The notes: generated from the letters alone by a model not told the origin. DNA of 64,000 nucleotides from Calditrichales bacterium MX18-03 (GCA_021083345.1 JAJGRE010000001.1:558001-622000); one strand, 5' to 3'; numbered from the stretch's first letter, positions 27,403 through 36,306 are shown. Made by a program: numbers and translations.

Positions 27403-29694
27403 TTATGCCTGTACCGGAAGTGAAAAATAAAAGCTGCTGCCTTTCCCCGGAATGCTTTCTGCCCAGATCTCTCCACCGTTCTGGCACACCAGTTCCTTGC
27501 AGATCTTAAGCCCCATTCCTCTGCCTTTTTCGCCTTCCGTTCCCAAGGTGGTATAAAAGTCAGTATTATCGAAGAGCTCTTTTGCCTTTGCCGTGCATAT
27601 TCCCACACCGGTGTCGCTGACGGCAGTAACGATTTTATTATCTGTACGGCATGCACTTATGGAGATCAATCCGCCTTTATGGGTAAACTTAACCGCATTG
27701 GAAAGAAGGTTTCTCAGAACGATCTCCAGCATCTCCCGGTCTGCAAGAACCATAATGTCCCTGCTTATCTCGACGGTCATGCGCAAGCCTTTGACAGCAC
27801 CGTTGATCCTGCTGTCCTGGACTGCTTCCTGTACGGCGTCGTACAGCGCCAGCGGCTCGGGATTATGCCGCAACCCCTTCATTTGGCTTCTGAACCATTC
27901 CAGCAGGTTTTCCACCATCATATAGGTTCTTTTAATATGCTCGGCAACTTCATCGATCAACTCCCTGCTGTCACTGTTGCAATATACCTTTTCTTCATCC
28001 AGGATCTCCATCAGCGTTAGCAGTGTTGTAAAAGGATGCCTTACGTCGTGGGTTACAATCGTAAAGAGCTTGTCCTTCATTGTATTTAACTCTTCCAGCC
28101 TGGAAATGACGGCTATCTTCTCAATTGTTTTCTGCAGCGCCATGTTTTTTTCTTTTTCTGCCTCCAGAAGCTGTTCATGCTGTTTTTTGATTTGGTTTTC
28201 CTTTTCTACCATCTCGGTTATATCGCGGCTGCTTATAACTGCATACTCAATGATGCCCTGGGCGTTCAATATGGGCGTTCCGCTGGTATTAATGAATTTT
28301 TCTTCGCCTCCATAAACGAGTTTGATACGTTCTCCATAGACCTGCTCGCCTCTCAGCACTTTCTTCGCCGGCAGGTTGTCCTGCGGGATCCGGTTTCCTT
28401 CCATATCGTAGTAAAGGATTACAGAAGAAGAATCACCTGCATAATTTGCCTTCACTTCCGGCATGAACATTTTGGCGGCTTCGTTCATAAAAATATATCT
28501 ACCATCGCTGCTTAGAACATATAAGGCATCCGGCAGGCTGTTCAATATCGAATAAAGCTCTTTCCATTTTCTTTCGATTTCCTGACTTTGCTTTATATAC
28601 GCCGTCATGTCATGAAAGCAGGAAACACCGATGAGGAATTTGCCGTACTCATCATATACCGGTGTACCATTTACATCGAAATGTATTTCCTTGCCGTCCG
28701 ATTCCATGATGATCCGATAGTTGTTCAATGTTTCTCCATTCATTACCTTACAATCAGGCAAGGACTCTATTGCAAGCTCATTTCTTTCTGCGTCATAAAA
28801 CCTGGCACCGTCAAACCAGTCTCCAGGCTTCTTGATTTCAATGGACGGCGTCAACCCCCTAGCCTTCTTGTTGACAATATAACGGCCATTCCTGTCAATA
28901 ATGCTGCAGGCATCGGACATGTTTTCAATAACCGCTTCCAGCTGCTTTTTTTGGAGCACCAGTTCCTCTGCCTGTTTTGCCAAGCGCTCTTTGTTCAGCT
29001 CTCTTTCTGTTACATCCGTCAGCATGGAAACGATATATTTCACTTGCCCGTACTCAGAAATGGGCGTTAGAACATTATCGTAATATTTGCCTTGCCAGGC
29101 CCTGACACTGCCCTTCATGCTATTTAGATAAAGGGACGCATTATTTTCAATCATCCTCAGCCAGAGAGTTTCTGCTCTGCTGCCTTCAAAATCAGATACT
29201 ATATCCTTCAACAACCGTCCTATTGCCAATTCTTTCTTATTAAACTTTTCATCGAAGCTGTCCAGATAAGTTTGGTTAGCTTTAATCAGAACCATTTCGG
29301 GCAATTTGTAAATTCCTATACCCACCTGGTTCTCTTCAAGGAGCTTTACCATTACCGGTAACCCGCTCCTGATTGTGCGGCTTGGCCGGTCCAAAAACTC
29401 CAGAACCGTCATACCTCCCGTTATTAACTTTTTTTCAAGTACTTTTACTTCCCTGTACAACAGCGACTTAGTGAATATATAGCCTTCAAGTTTTTGGGAT
29501 TCACAGTTGAGATCTGGCTCAAGCTTGCTTCGCAGCAGTGTTTGCAATACATATGACATTTCTTTGTTTAATAGGTCCTCCGCCTGATACTCCGTTAAGC
29601 TGAGAAAAGTCTGGTTGACATGAACAATGCTTCCATTATTGATCTTGATTAAGGGTGTTTCCATGATCGACTTGATTTTGTACTTCAATCTCAC
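27403..29694 (-). CDS. Soluble multi-PAS sensor histidine kinase
   Basis: 763 residues with no membrane helix. Four PAS-like units are visible over about residues 5-520 (PAC ends such as VSMLTDVTERELNKERL and ISSRDITEMVEKENQI). HisKA follows with the intact H box FTIVTHDVRHPFTTL, and HATPase with VLRNLLSNAVKF, VSDTGVGI and GRGMGLKICKEL. There is no receiver, so it should phosphorylate a separate regulator, most simply the SARP-like one two genes downstream. The start is GTG 29694 with GAGG six bases upstream. It is the first gene of a three-gene operon that has the second 11-bp-repeat promoter upstream. Its ATPase domain is clearly related to that of the neighbouring 7TM kinase. Confidence 0.9.
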   Translation of the reverse strand: MRLKYKIKSIMETPLIKINNGSIVHVNQTFLSLTEYQAEDLLNKEMSYVLQTLLRSKLEPDLNCESQKLEGYIFTKSLLYREVKVLEKKLITGGMTVLEFLDRPSRTIRSGLPVMVKLLEENQVGIGIYKLPEMVLIKANQTYLDSFDEKFNKKELAIGRLLKDIVSDFEGSRAETLWLRMIENNASLYLNSMKGSVRAWQGKYYDNVLTPISEYGQVKYIVSMLTDVTERELNKERLAKQAEELVLQKKQLEAVIENMSDACSIIDRNGRYIVNKKARGLTPSIEIKKPGDWFDGARFYDAERNELAIESLPDCKVMNGETLNNYRIIMESDGKEIHFDVNGTPVYDEYGKFLIGVSCFHDMTAYIKQSQEIERKWKELYSILNSLPDALYVLSSDGRYIFMNEAAKMFMPEVKANYAGDSSSVILYYDMEGNRIPQDNLPAKKVLRGEQVYGERIKLVYGGEEKFINTSGTPILNAQGIIEYAVISSRDITEMVEKENQIKKQHEQLLEAEKEKNMALQKTIEKIAVISRLEELNTMKDKLFTIVTHDVRHPFTTLLTLMEILDEEKVYCNSDSRELIDEVAEHIKRTYMMVENLLEWFRSQMKGLRHNPEPLALYDAVQEAVQDSRINGAVKGLRMTVEISRDIMVLADREMLEIVLRNLLSNAVKFTHKGGLISISACRTDNKIVTAVSDTGVGICTAKAKELFDNTDFYTTLGTEGEKGRGMGLKICKELVCQNGGEIWAESIPGKGSSFYFSLPVQA

Positions 29695-29727
29695 AGCCCC
29701 CCTCTATATGCTTGTCCTGCTACATAT

Positions 29728-29759
29728 ATTTTATCCCCTTTATCTGACTCAATTATGAC
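29728..29759 (-). promoter_or_regulatory. Promoter of the kinase operon with 11-bp-spaced direct repeats
   Basis: On the minus strand it reads TTTGTCATAATTGAGTCA, with GTCA cores at 29756-29759 and 29745-29748, 11 bases apart, and a -10 TAAAAT at 29728-29733, again with 11 bases between. The first 12 bases are identical to the promoter of operon B. No -35 is present. Confidence 0.55.
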
Positions 29760-29818
29760 AAACTTCGCCGTCAATCCTTCTTTAACCGGCTCGAATGAAA
29801 GGTTTCCGGCATTTCTTC

Positions 29819-30949
29819 CTAGCTTTCGTAGACGGATTTCTGCAGCATGTGATAGAACTCTGTTATCATGCTGTCCGGTGTTATGCCAAGCTCTCTCTGT
29901 AGGGTCTTGGTGTATAGCTCATACTGTTTGGCCAGCGATACAATGTCCCGTTGAGCTGCATAGGCATGCATCATCAGACAGTTGATGTCCCTGTCCAGTA
30001 TATTCTGCGCCAGGAGCTTTTTCAGGATATATACCGATTGAGTCAGCGCGCCGGTCTTAATCAAATAGCCGCAAATCGTTTTTCCAAAACGCTTGTACAG
30101 CAATGCCAATCGCTCGCGTTCAGGCAAGGACCAGCAATATCCCTTATCACCAAACAGCTCGCCGGCATAAAGGCTTTCTGTTATCATGGCCTCGCCCAGA
30201 TTGCTGCTGTCGATGACGGACAGATTTTTAATACGGTCCTCAAAATCCAGAAAATCAACGTAAAATGCCTTTGTATCTATGGAATACCCTTCATTGTGTG
30301 TGATGATAACCTCAGCAGCCCCCTGAGCTTCCAGTACCCTCCTTAATTTGTAAACCGTTGTGTTCAGATAGGCCTCCGCATTATGAGGCGGCATACCCCT
30401 GAAAACCTCTTCCATGATTCTCCATTTTGAAATAGAATGATGGTGATGCAACAAAAGAAATGACAACAGCTCTGCGCATTTGCTTGAATTCAGCTGTACC
30501 GGTTCGCCTGACCCATTTCTTAACTCCAAGCCTCCCATACCGTAGACAGAAAGCCTGCCTGAAGGCCTGCTGCTGTCCGGCTCCTTAAGCTCATGCCGCT
30601 GCATTGCCCGCCTGACTGTGCGTGTAAGCCTCTCCTGATCGATCGGCTTCATAATGTAGTCAAAAGCACACACATCATAAGCTTCCAGTGCATATTCCTT
30701 GTATGAAGTCAGAAATACAAGAGCCCCGGGGATACTGTCTGCAGCTATCCGCCTGGCAAATTCCAGACCGCTCTCCTCCGGCATCCTGATATCGACAAAA
30801 ATCAGGTCCACCGGGTTATCCTTCAAAAACCGAAAAGCATCTCCCGTATCCTGAAAGATGCCTGCAATCTCCACCTCTTGCAGCTTAGCCAGCATTTTTC
30901 TCATTATGAGCAGCATGGACTTCTCATCGTCCACTATGATTGCTTTCAT
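29819..30949 (-). CDS. Response regulator with SARP-like output, paralog
   Basis: 376 residues, collinear with the regulator at 24446: receiver with DDEKS, phospho-acceptor in IFVDIRMPEESG and K in MKPI; winged helix with QLNSSKCAELLSFLL and PHNAEAYLNTTVYKLRRVL; BTAD with ESLYAGELFGDKGYCW and RELGITP. The long shared stretches show an ancestral duplication. A TATAAT (30979-30984) lies upstream on the minus strand, without a good -35 and without the 11-bp GTCA pair. The gene stands upstream of the kinase operon but has its own promoter region. The partner kinase is likely one of the two downstream. Confidence 0.88.
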   Translation of the reverse strand: MKAIIVDDEKSMLLIMRKMLAKLQEVEIAGIFQDTGDAFRFLKDNPVDLIFVDIRMPEESGLEFARRIAADSIPGALVFLTSYKEYALEAYDVCAFDYIMKPIDQERLTRTVRRAMQRHELKEPDSSRPSGRLSVYGMGGLELRNGSGEPVQLNSSKCAELLSFLLLHHHHSISKWRIMEEVFRGMPPHNAEAYLNTTVYKLRRVLEAQGAAEVIITHNEGYSIDTKAFYVDFLDFEDRIKNLSVIDSSNLGEAMITESLYAGELFGDKGYCWSLPERERLALLYKRFGKTICGYLIKTGALTQSVYILKKLLAQNILDRDINCLMMHAYAAQRDIVSLAKQYELYTKTLQRELGITPDSMITEFYHMLQKSVYES

Positions 30950-31037
30950 GCCATCACCAACTATTCATTCTTATTTCCATTATACCGTCAACTTTTACTT
31001 TTTTCTACATAATTAGCCAATTTGTCTACAACTTGTG

Positions 31038-31066
31038 TTGACTTTTCATTTAGCGCCTTATATACT
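31038..31066 (+). promoter_or_regulatory. Sigma-A promoter of the small membrane protein gene
   Basis: TTGACT (31038-31043), a 17-base spacer and TATACT (31061-31066) stand about 40 bases before the start at 31105. It is divergent from the regulator gene at 30949. Confidence 0.65.
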
Positions 31067-31104
31067 GAATGGTAATAAGTCAAAGGAATACCGGAGGCAT
31101 ACTG

Positions 31105-31275
31105 ATGAAGATACATGTCGTGGAAGTCATTGTACTGGCTGCTGCCGTCGTCATTGAGGGCTGGACCATTGCCAGCGGAAACTTCAACCCGGTCTGGGAT
31201 ATCCCCCTGATGGCCCTTATTGCCTATGTCCTTGTCAAAAAATACAAAGCCGGGCAGGCAGAAAAGAAAAAGTAG
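31105..31275 (+). CDS. Small membrane protein of unknown function
   Basis: 56 residues: MKIHVVEVIVLAAAVVIEGW forms a first hydrophobic helix and DIPLMALIAYVLVKKY a second, ending in a lysine-rich tail. The start is ATG 31105 with GGAGG seven bases upstream; the in-frame codons further upstream lie in the promoter. It is monocistronic, with a clear promoter and a strong terminator, which supports real expression. I do not recognise the family. Confidence 0.7.
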   Translation: MKIHVVEVIVLAAAVVIEGWTIASGNFNPVWDIPLMALIAYVLVKKYKAGQAEKKK

Positions 31276-31279
31276 AACA

Positions 31280-31309
31280 CAAAAGGAACCGAAAGCATCG
31301 GTTCCTTTT
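31280..31309. terminator. Bidirectional terminator
   Basis: An inverted repeat AAAAGGAACCGA / TCGGTTCCTTTT with a five-base loop lies between the convergent genes ending at 31275 and 31320. T runs are present in both directions. Confidence 0.75.
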
Positions 31310-31319
31310 ACTATGTGGA

Positions 31320-31823
31320 TTAATTCACTTTTATACCCTGGATCAGATCTCTGAACTGGCTTTCTTCCTGCTCCGTATACTCGCTGTTCTTGTAGCCCAG
31401 TACGGATATGATCTTGTCCTTGTGCCTGAATCGATAGTAAATCATGACCATCTGTGTTGCATCATCGTGCACGTGAGCGCCATATATCTTTCCCAACGTC
31501 TTATGCTCAATCACGTCTTCCTTCTCAATGTGGATGTAGTGATCGTCACCTATTTCTTTTTTGATGGTATCCGGACCCACAACCGTATCCTTATCTTCCA
31601 GCTCATGCAGCACCAGCGTGGTTTCGGAGTCGTTCCTGAACTCAACCGTTGTGCTTTTCAGCTGATCATCCTTACTTTCCTTATCTTTTACAAACTCCTT
31701 AGGTATCCTCACTTGCCAATCCCCATCCGCGCTTTTGTACGCGTAGGTGTTGGCGGTGCCTGCACAGCCTGCCGCGGATATAAGCACCAATATTGCCATC
31801 AGAATTGCTACAGCTCTTTTCAT
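31320..31823 (-). CDS. Lipoprotein of unknown function
   Basis: 167 residues from ATG 31823, chosen for the GGGGGAG four bases upstream; the frame opens 11 codons earlier without a ribosome binding site. The signal peptide MKRAVAILMAILVLISAAGC carries the lipobox SAAGC. The mature part (about 145 residues) is hydrophilic with alternating strands, for example DGDWQVRIPKEFVKDKES and MVMIYYRFRHKDKIISVLGYK. It resembles in outline secreted beta-sandwich domains of the PsbP type, but I cannot assign it. It is probably membrane-anchored on the outside. There are no informative neighbours. Confidence 0.75.
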   Translation of the reverse strand: MKRAVAILMAILVLISAAGCAGTANTYAYKSADGDWQVRIPKEFVKDKESKDDQLKSTTVEFRNDSETTLVLHELEDKDTVVGPDTIKKEIGDDHYIHIEKEDVIEHKTLGKIYGAHVHDDATQMVMIYYRFRHKDKIISVLGYKNSEYTEQEESQFRDLIQGIKVN

Positions 31824-32073
31824 ATAGCTCCCCCTTAATAATGTAAAGGTACACACCTTGCTCGGGCACGAGGTATTCCTTTTGTGTTAAGGAATGTCCC
31901 TTCTTGATCAGTTCAACCATTAAAAATTATAGCACATTTGTCCTATTTATACTATAAGTACTGTCAGACTGACGGAACAAAATCGACCCTGTCAAGAGAA
32001 ATATCTCTCACCTCTTTTTTGATACAACTCACATATTCAATCTCCCTTCATATGATGTTAAAGAGGTGATACC

Positions 32074-32367
32074 ATGTATAAGGCATTACACCGCCATCAT
32101 TATGAAGATCTTACCAATACGGTCATGGAGCATGACCACAAGCTCTCCGGCATTACCAGCAAAGACCCTGACTTCAAAGGCCATGTCCATTATATGTCGG
32201 GTTACACCTCCGAGGATCAGGAGCATGTGCATTACTATGCCGTTATTACCGGTCCGGAGATCAATGTAGAGGAAGGACATGTTCATTTCTTTCAGGGGTT
32301 TACCACCGTCGGCAAGAAGCACTTCCACATTTTCTACGGTTATACGTCAGTGCATTCGCACTATTGA
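32074..32367 (+). CDS. YmaF family histidine-rich protein
   Basis: 97 residues made of repeats of the pattern H-x-H followed by a glycine-threonine turn: GHVHYMSGYTS, EHVHYYAVITGP, GHVHFFQGFTT, KHFHIFYGYTS, ending HSHY. This is the YmaF family found in spore-forming Bacillota; function unknown, and the paired histidines suggest metal binding (inference). AGAGGTGAT precedes ATG 32074. It is monocistronic and ends at a strong shared terminator. Confidence 0.85.
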   Translation: MYKALHRHHYEDLTNTVMEHDHKLSGITSKDPDFKGHVHYMSGYTSEDQEHVHYYAVITGPEINVEEGHVHFFQGFTTVGKKHFHIFYGYTSVHSHY

Positions 32368-32396
32368 CCATAGATACGCCAATCATATACCGACAT

Positions 32397-32446
32397 AAAA
32401 ACACATCGGGTCCTATGATCCAAGATCAAATCCCCGATGTGTTTTT
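32397..32446. terminator. Bidirectional terminator between ymaF-like gene and MCP
   Basis: A 14-base perfect stem, AAAAACACATCGGG at 32397-32410 with its complement at 32433-32446. It ends in T runs on both strands and so serves both convergent genes. Confidence 0.85.
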
Positions 32447-32448
32447 AT

Positions 32449-34485
32449 TTATATTCTGAATCTGGTTACAAGCTCTTTCAGGTCCTTGGCGTTCTCGGTG
32501 TTTTCATCCGCACCTTCACTCAGGCTCTTTGTTTTGTCTACAATGGTAACCGTCTTATTGGCAATGCTTTCCACGCCTTCCGCTCCCTCCGACACTGCAA
32601 TGGAGACTTCTTTGATGGACCTTGTGATGTTTGCTACCGAGTCGTTCAAGCTCTTGGAGGTCGTGCTGAAATCGCCGGCCATGCCGTTAAACAGGATGGC
32701 ATCGGTGTTATACTGGTCTGCTGTCTGTATCAGCTTCTCAAACTCATTGATGACTTCCTTGTCGATGAAGGTCATGACCCGGGATGCGCTGTCAGCCAGA
32801 TTGGTAACCGAGCTGTTGACGTTCTTGACGACATTCTGTATATTTCCGGCAGTGCTGGAGGATTGCTCGGCCAGCTTCCTGATCTCGTTTGCCACAACGG
32901 CAAAGCCTTTTCCCGCTTCTCCGGCTCTTGCTGCTTCGATGGCGGCATTCAATGCCAGCAGATTGGTCTGCTCTGTTATTGCCAATATCGCCTGTGCAAG
33001 GGTATCAATCTCCGAAACCGCCTTGGACTGCAGGATAGCTGTTTCCAGTTCTCCCTTTGCCCTTTCATAGATTTTCCTGGCATTTTCCGAGCTGCTCATG
33101 GCTTCCTGCTTCAACCGCTGCGCCCTGGCACTGACTTCTTCTGCTGACACAGCTCCTTTCAAAGCCTTATCGAACATGTCGTTGATGGCATCTTCAATTT
33201 CCTGTGAAGTCGCATTAATTTCTTCAATGGAAGCGGCGGACTCCTCAGATCCCGCAGACAACTGCTGGGTTGCTGCTGAAGTCTCATTGGTCTGGTCCCT
33301 TACGACATCTACCAGCAACCTTACATTTTCCGAGTTCTGGATAACGTTGTCGGACACTGCAGTCAGCTTGGCAATCATTTCCCTCAAGGACTGCCGCATG
33401 CTTGCCACCGACTTCATAATAATGCCTACTTCATCCTTATACCGGAGCAGGTAATCATAGGCGGCATCATCTTTGATATCCAGGTTGGCTGTTTTATCGA
33501 TCACCTCCACCACTTTCCTGATGGGCTTGGTAAACCGGTTGGACAGGAACAGCCCTATACCTGCAGATAGTACCGCTATGGCAGCTGTTATCATGATGAC
33601 AACGGACAGCATGCCGCGGATCGGTTTGTTGATATCGTCCAGGTCAGCAGTGGTTACCAGAATCCAGCTGCATTTTGGAACAATGATGTACGCGCCCAGC
33701 TTCTGCTTCCCGTTGAACAGGTACTCCGCAATATCTGCTTCAATTTTTTCGCCCTTCATCAAACGCTCCACAACGGCCTTGATAGAAGCATTTTCAACAG
33801 GCTTGTTGATTTTTTCCTTTGTCGGATGGTACAGCATCAGACCGGTTGAATCCACGACATAGGCGTAGCTGGACTCGGTATTGCTGATCTTTACCGTTTT
33901 CAAATACTCGGAAAGTGAGTCCACCAGGACGGCGTTGGCCGTAAAGCCAATGACACTGCCGTTGTCCATCACCGGACTTGTGATGACGGTGATCAATGCA
34001 CCGGAGGACTTGGAAACCAGTACATCGCTAATAGAGGTCTTCCCACTCTCCAGTGTGTCTTTCACATACTTCCGGTCCTTGATATCCGCGCCGATCAGCT
34101 TGCGGTCGCTGTCCGCCACAATGATACCGGACTTGTCCACCACAAAGATGTGTTCGGAGTTTCCGAATTCTTCTACATGCTGAGTTAGCTGCGCGCTTAT
34201 CGCCTCAACGCCCGCTTTATGCTCCGGGGTTTCCGATTGCATCGGATCCGCTTTCAAAAGCCCGATGATATCCGGCTGCTTCGCCAGAGCGCTCATTGCA
34301 GCTTCTTCCTTGGCAATCAAGGTTGAAACGGTTTGCGAAAGACTGAGATTGAGGGTGTTCATTTCATACCTGACTTGCCTGTACACATAGTCCGAAGTAT
34401 TTTTGAAGTTAAAATACGCTGTGATACTCATCGATATCACAATTATCAAAATAATGGTGATTGTGAATTTTTTCCCAATAGACAT
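32449..34485 (-). CDS. Methyl-accepting chemotaxis protein with double-Cache sensor
   Basis: 678 residues. Membrane helix 1 is at about 7-27, followed by an extracellular double-Cache ligand domain (about 35-280, with [19 protein letters not shown] and [17 protein letters not shown]), membrane helix 2 (about 283-305), HAMP, and a signalling hairpin whose tip reads [21 protein letters not shown] short C-terminal tail ends TRFRI. It is a chemoreceptor for an unknown small molecule, encoded alone. It could feed the CheA of operon A or the orphan CheW of operon B. It has its own promoter within a dyad at 34572-34626. Confidence 0.95.
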   Translation of the reverse strand: MSIGKKFTITIILIIVISMSITAYFNFKNTSDYVYRQVRYEMNTLNLSLSQTVSTLIAKEEAAMSALAKQPDIIGLLKADPMQSETPEHKAGVEAISAQLTQHVEEFGNSEHIFVVDKSGIIVADSDRKLIGADIKDRKYVKDTLESGKTSISDVLVSKSSGALITVITSPVMDNGSVIGFTANAVLVDSLSEYLKTVKISNTESSYAYVVDSTGLMLYHPTKEKINKPVENASIKAVVERLMKGEKIEADIAEYLFNGKQKLGAYIIVPKCSWILVTTADLDDINKPIRGMLSVVIMITAAIAVLSAGIGLFLSNRFTKPIRKVVEVIDKTANLDIKDDAAYDYLLRYKDEVGIIMKSVASMRQSLREMIAKLTAVSDNVIQNSENVRLLVDVVRDQTNETSAATQQLSAGSEESAASIEEINATSQEIEDAINDMFDKALKGAVSAEEVSARAQRLKQEAMSSSENARKIYERAKGELETAILQSKAVSEIDTLAQAILAITEQTNLLALNAAIEAARAGEAGKGFAVVANEIRKLAEQSSSTAGNIQNVVKNVNSSVTNLADSASRVMTFIDKEVINEFEKLIQTADQYNTDAILFNGMAGDFSTTSKSLNDSVANITRSIKEVSIAVSEGAEGVESIANKTVTIVDKTKSLSEGADENTENAKDLKELVTRFRI

Positions 34486-34571
34486 ACGCCCACCTGCTTT
34501 TAATAAAATTTATTAATTTCTTTTACTGCGAAAAAGGACTGGACTTGATAAGAAAGCTGCAGCGAAGATAG

Positions 34572-34626
34572 AAAAGTGCAATAATATGCATTAGAATAGA
34601 TTTTCTTGCATTATTATAGCACTTTT
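34572..34626. repeat. Imperfect inverted repeat spanning the MCP promoter
   Basis: The arm at 34572-34590 (AAAAGTGCAATAATATGCA) is the near complement of the arm at 34607-34626. The upstream arm covers the -10 of the MCP promoter and the other lies in the early transcript. It could be an operator dyad or an mRNA leader hairpin. Confidence 0.5.
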
Positions 34627-34641
34627 ACATACAAATATCAA
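34613..34641 (-). promoter_or_regulatory. Sigma-A promoter of the MCP gene
   Basis: On the minus strand TTGATA (34636-34641), a 17-base spacer and TATAAT (34613-34618). The leader to the start codon at 34485 is about 120 bases. Confidence 0.75.
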
Positions 34642-34687
34642 CATTGTTCATCTTATTTCGACAATTGGATAAACTTACCGCCGGACT

Positions 34688-34978
34688 TTATTCTTTTACC
34701 GGCACCGATAGATGGAACTCCGTCCCGACGCTTTCTACTGACCGAAACCACATTTTCCCGCCGAAGCCGGCCTTCAGGTTTGAGTTGGACATATCCAGTC
34801 CAAGGCCAGTTCCGCTCTTGCCCTTTGTGGTTGTTATCTCCTTGAAGATACCGGTTTGTACCTCTTTCGGTATACCACCGGCCATATCCTTCACCATCAG
34901 GACAATCTTCCTGTCTTGGTTCCGACCTGTTGTTCAATCTCCCTGCCTCTGCACGCATAGGCTTCTATGGCATTTTTC
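34688..34978 (-). pseudogene. Frameshifted remnant of a histidine kinase ATPase domain
   Basis: Two frames on the minus strand together give pieces of a HATPase domain. One frame (to about 34905) carries the N box KNAIEAYACRGREIE; after a shift the other continues with RKIVLMVKDMAGGIPKEV, IFKEITTTKGKSGTGLGL and GTEFHLSVPVKE to the stop at 34688. These correspond to the N, G1, F and G2 boxes and the domain end. No HisKA or sensor part is present upstream, so only the C-terminal third of a former kinase remains. It sits between the MCP promoter and dinB. Confidence 0.75.
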
Positions 34979-35081
34979 CGTCCTGACTGTTTTGATGACC
35001 CCCTCTGAAAAAACCATCCGGTGATCCGGGTAGACAATAAAAGGGGTCACCTTTGTCCTTTTAAGGTTGATCCCGCCCATC
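34935..35081 (-). CDS. Short open frame behind dinB, possibly chimeric
   Basis: 48 codons from ATG 35081, which has AAGGAG seven bases upstream and follows the dinB stop by ten bases. The first part, MGGINLKRTKVTPFIVYP, looks protein-like. The last 19 residues are an out-of-frame reading of the decayed kinase fragment and are unlikely to be original. It may be the truncated head of a small dinB partner protein joined to the pseudogene by a deletion. I do not recognise it. Confidence 0.4.
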
Positions 35082-35091
35082 TTTTCACTCC

Positions 35092-36306
35092 TTATGCTTT
35101 GCCATCCGTTCTCCGATTCATTTCGCTCAGCTTTATTACTTTAGCCCGCTTGATCGTATCCTGACCGAACTTTTTCCGGATAGCATCGATGGCCTTCTCC
35201 AATTTCTCTTCCTTAACAGAAGCCGATTTGTCCTTTATGATATCAAAAATACTAAGCTGCTCCCCTTCGTTTTCCTCAAAATTTAAAAGGCCGATACCCA
35301 GCAGTCGGACTGGCCTCACCGCATTCCAGTTGGTTTCCAGCAGCTCGCAGCCTGTTTTGTAAATATCCCGCGTCAGAAAAGTGGCCGAGATGGTCTTCTG
35401 CCTGGTTATGGACTCAAAGTCTGCATACTTGATCAGGACAGAAACCGTCTTCCCCTTCATTCCATGCCGTCTGGCATCCTCCCCTACTTCCTCCGCCAAG
35501 GTGAGCAGGACTGTCCTAGCCTGCTCAATATCCGAAATGTCTATTGGGAGGGTTGTGGAGCGGCTGACTGATTTGCTGTCGTAGTGGGGGTTCACGGTAA
35601 CCTCGGTGGTATCGATCCCGGAAGCCAGCCGATGGATGTCTTCACCGTATTTCCCGAAGGCTTTCCGAAGGATGGCCGCATTGCAGGCAGCAATGTCTCC
35701 GATCGTATACATCCCCATGCTGAACAGCTTTTTCTCGGTTTGCTTTCCGATTCCATACATCTCCCTGACGGGCAGGGGCCAGATCTTTTCCGGAACATCC
35801 CTGACCCAAATCTCAGTGATACCCAAAGGTTTTTTCCTTTCCGACGCCATCTTGGCCAGAAACTTGTTCTCCGAGATGCCGATAGAGCACCACAGATCCA
35901 GCTTGCTGACGATTTCATCCATGATCTTGCGGGCCATCTCGTCGGGCTTTCCGAATAGGGCTTCGCAGCCCGTCATGTCCAGCCAGGCCTCGTCGATGCT
36001 GTTTTGCTGGATGACCGGCGTATATCCGGCTAAAACAGACATGACCTGCCGTGACTTTTCTTCATAAAAACGGTGTTCAGGCGGCACCAAAAGGATTTCC
36101 GGACAAAGCTTCCGGGCTTCATGCAGCACCATGGTGGTCTTGACCCCGTATTTCCTCGCTTCATAGTTGGCAGCCAGAATGATCCCGGAACGCCTTTGGG
36201 GATCTCCTGCAACAGCGGCAGGTTTACCTCTCAGCTCCGGCCGCCGCGTCATTTCACACCCTATATAAAATGCATTCATATCAACAAGGAATATGACCTT
36301 TCTCAT
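35092..36306 (-). CDS. dinB: DNA polymerase IV (Y-family translesion polymerase)
   Basis: 404 residues from ATG 36306, with GGGGGAA five bases upstream. The palm motifs of Y-family polymerases are seen: VDMNAFY at 8-14 (catalytic D9) and NSIDEAWLDMTG near residue 100 with the paired acidic residues. The helix-hairpin-helix region (MYGIGKQTEKKLFSMG, about 175-190) and the little-finger domain follow. It copies damaged DNA with low fidelity. The first motif has Asn in place of the usual second Asp (DMN rather than DMD), a tolerated variant. It is probably the only complete gene of its transcript. Confidence 0.92.
   Translation of the reverse strand: MRKVIFLVDMNAFYIGCEMTRRPELRGKPAAVAGDPQRRSGIILAANYEARKYGVKTTMVLHEARKLCPEILLVPPEHRFYEEKSRQVMSVLAGYTPVIQQNSIDEAWLDMTGCEALFGKPDEMARKIMDEIVSKLDLWCSIGISENKFLAKMASERKKPLGITEIWVRDVPEKIWPLPVREMYGIGKQTEKKLFSMGMYTIGDIAACNAAILRKAFGKYGEDIHRLASGIDTTEVTVNPHYDSKSVSRSTTLPIDISDIEQARTVLLTLAEEVGEDARRHGMKGKTVSVLIKYADFESITRQKTISATFLTRDIYKTGCELLETNWNAVRPVRLLGIGLLNFEENEGEQLSIFDIIKDKSASVKEEKLEKAIDAIRKKFGQDTIKRAKVIKLSEMNRRTDGKA

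Noticed and set aside
30979-31010. A third 11-bp-repeat promoter upstream of the regulator at 29819
   Set aside because: A TATAAT is present, but the upstream sequence has only loose GTA repeats with a 10-base period and none of the GTCA cores.
31699-31920. 73-codon frame overlapping the lipoprotein gene start
   Set aside because: It is out of frame with the lipoprotein signal peptide and its start has no convincing ribosome binding site.
34653-34958. 101-codon frame on the minus strand behind dinB
   Set aside because: It is a third reading of the decayed kinase fragment; the recognisable HATPase boxes lie in the other two frames.
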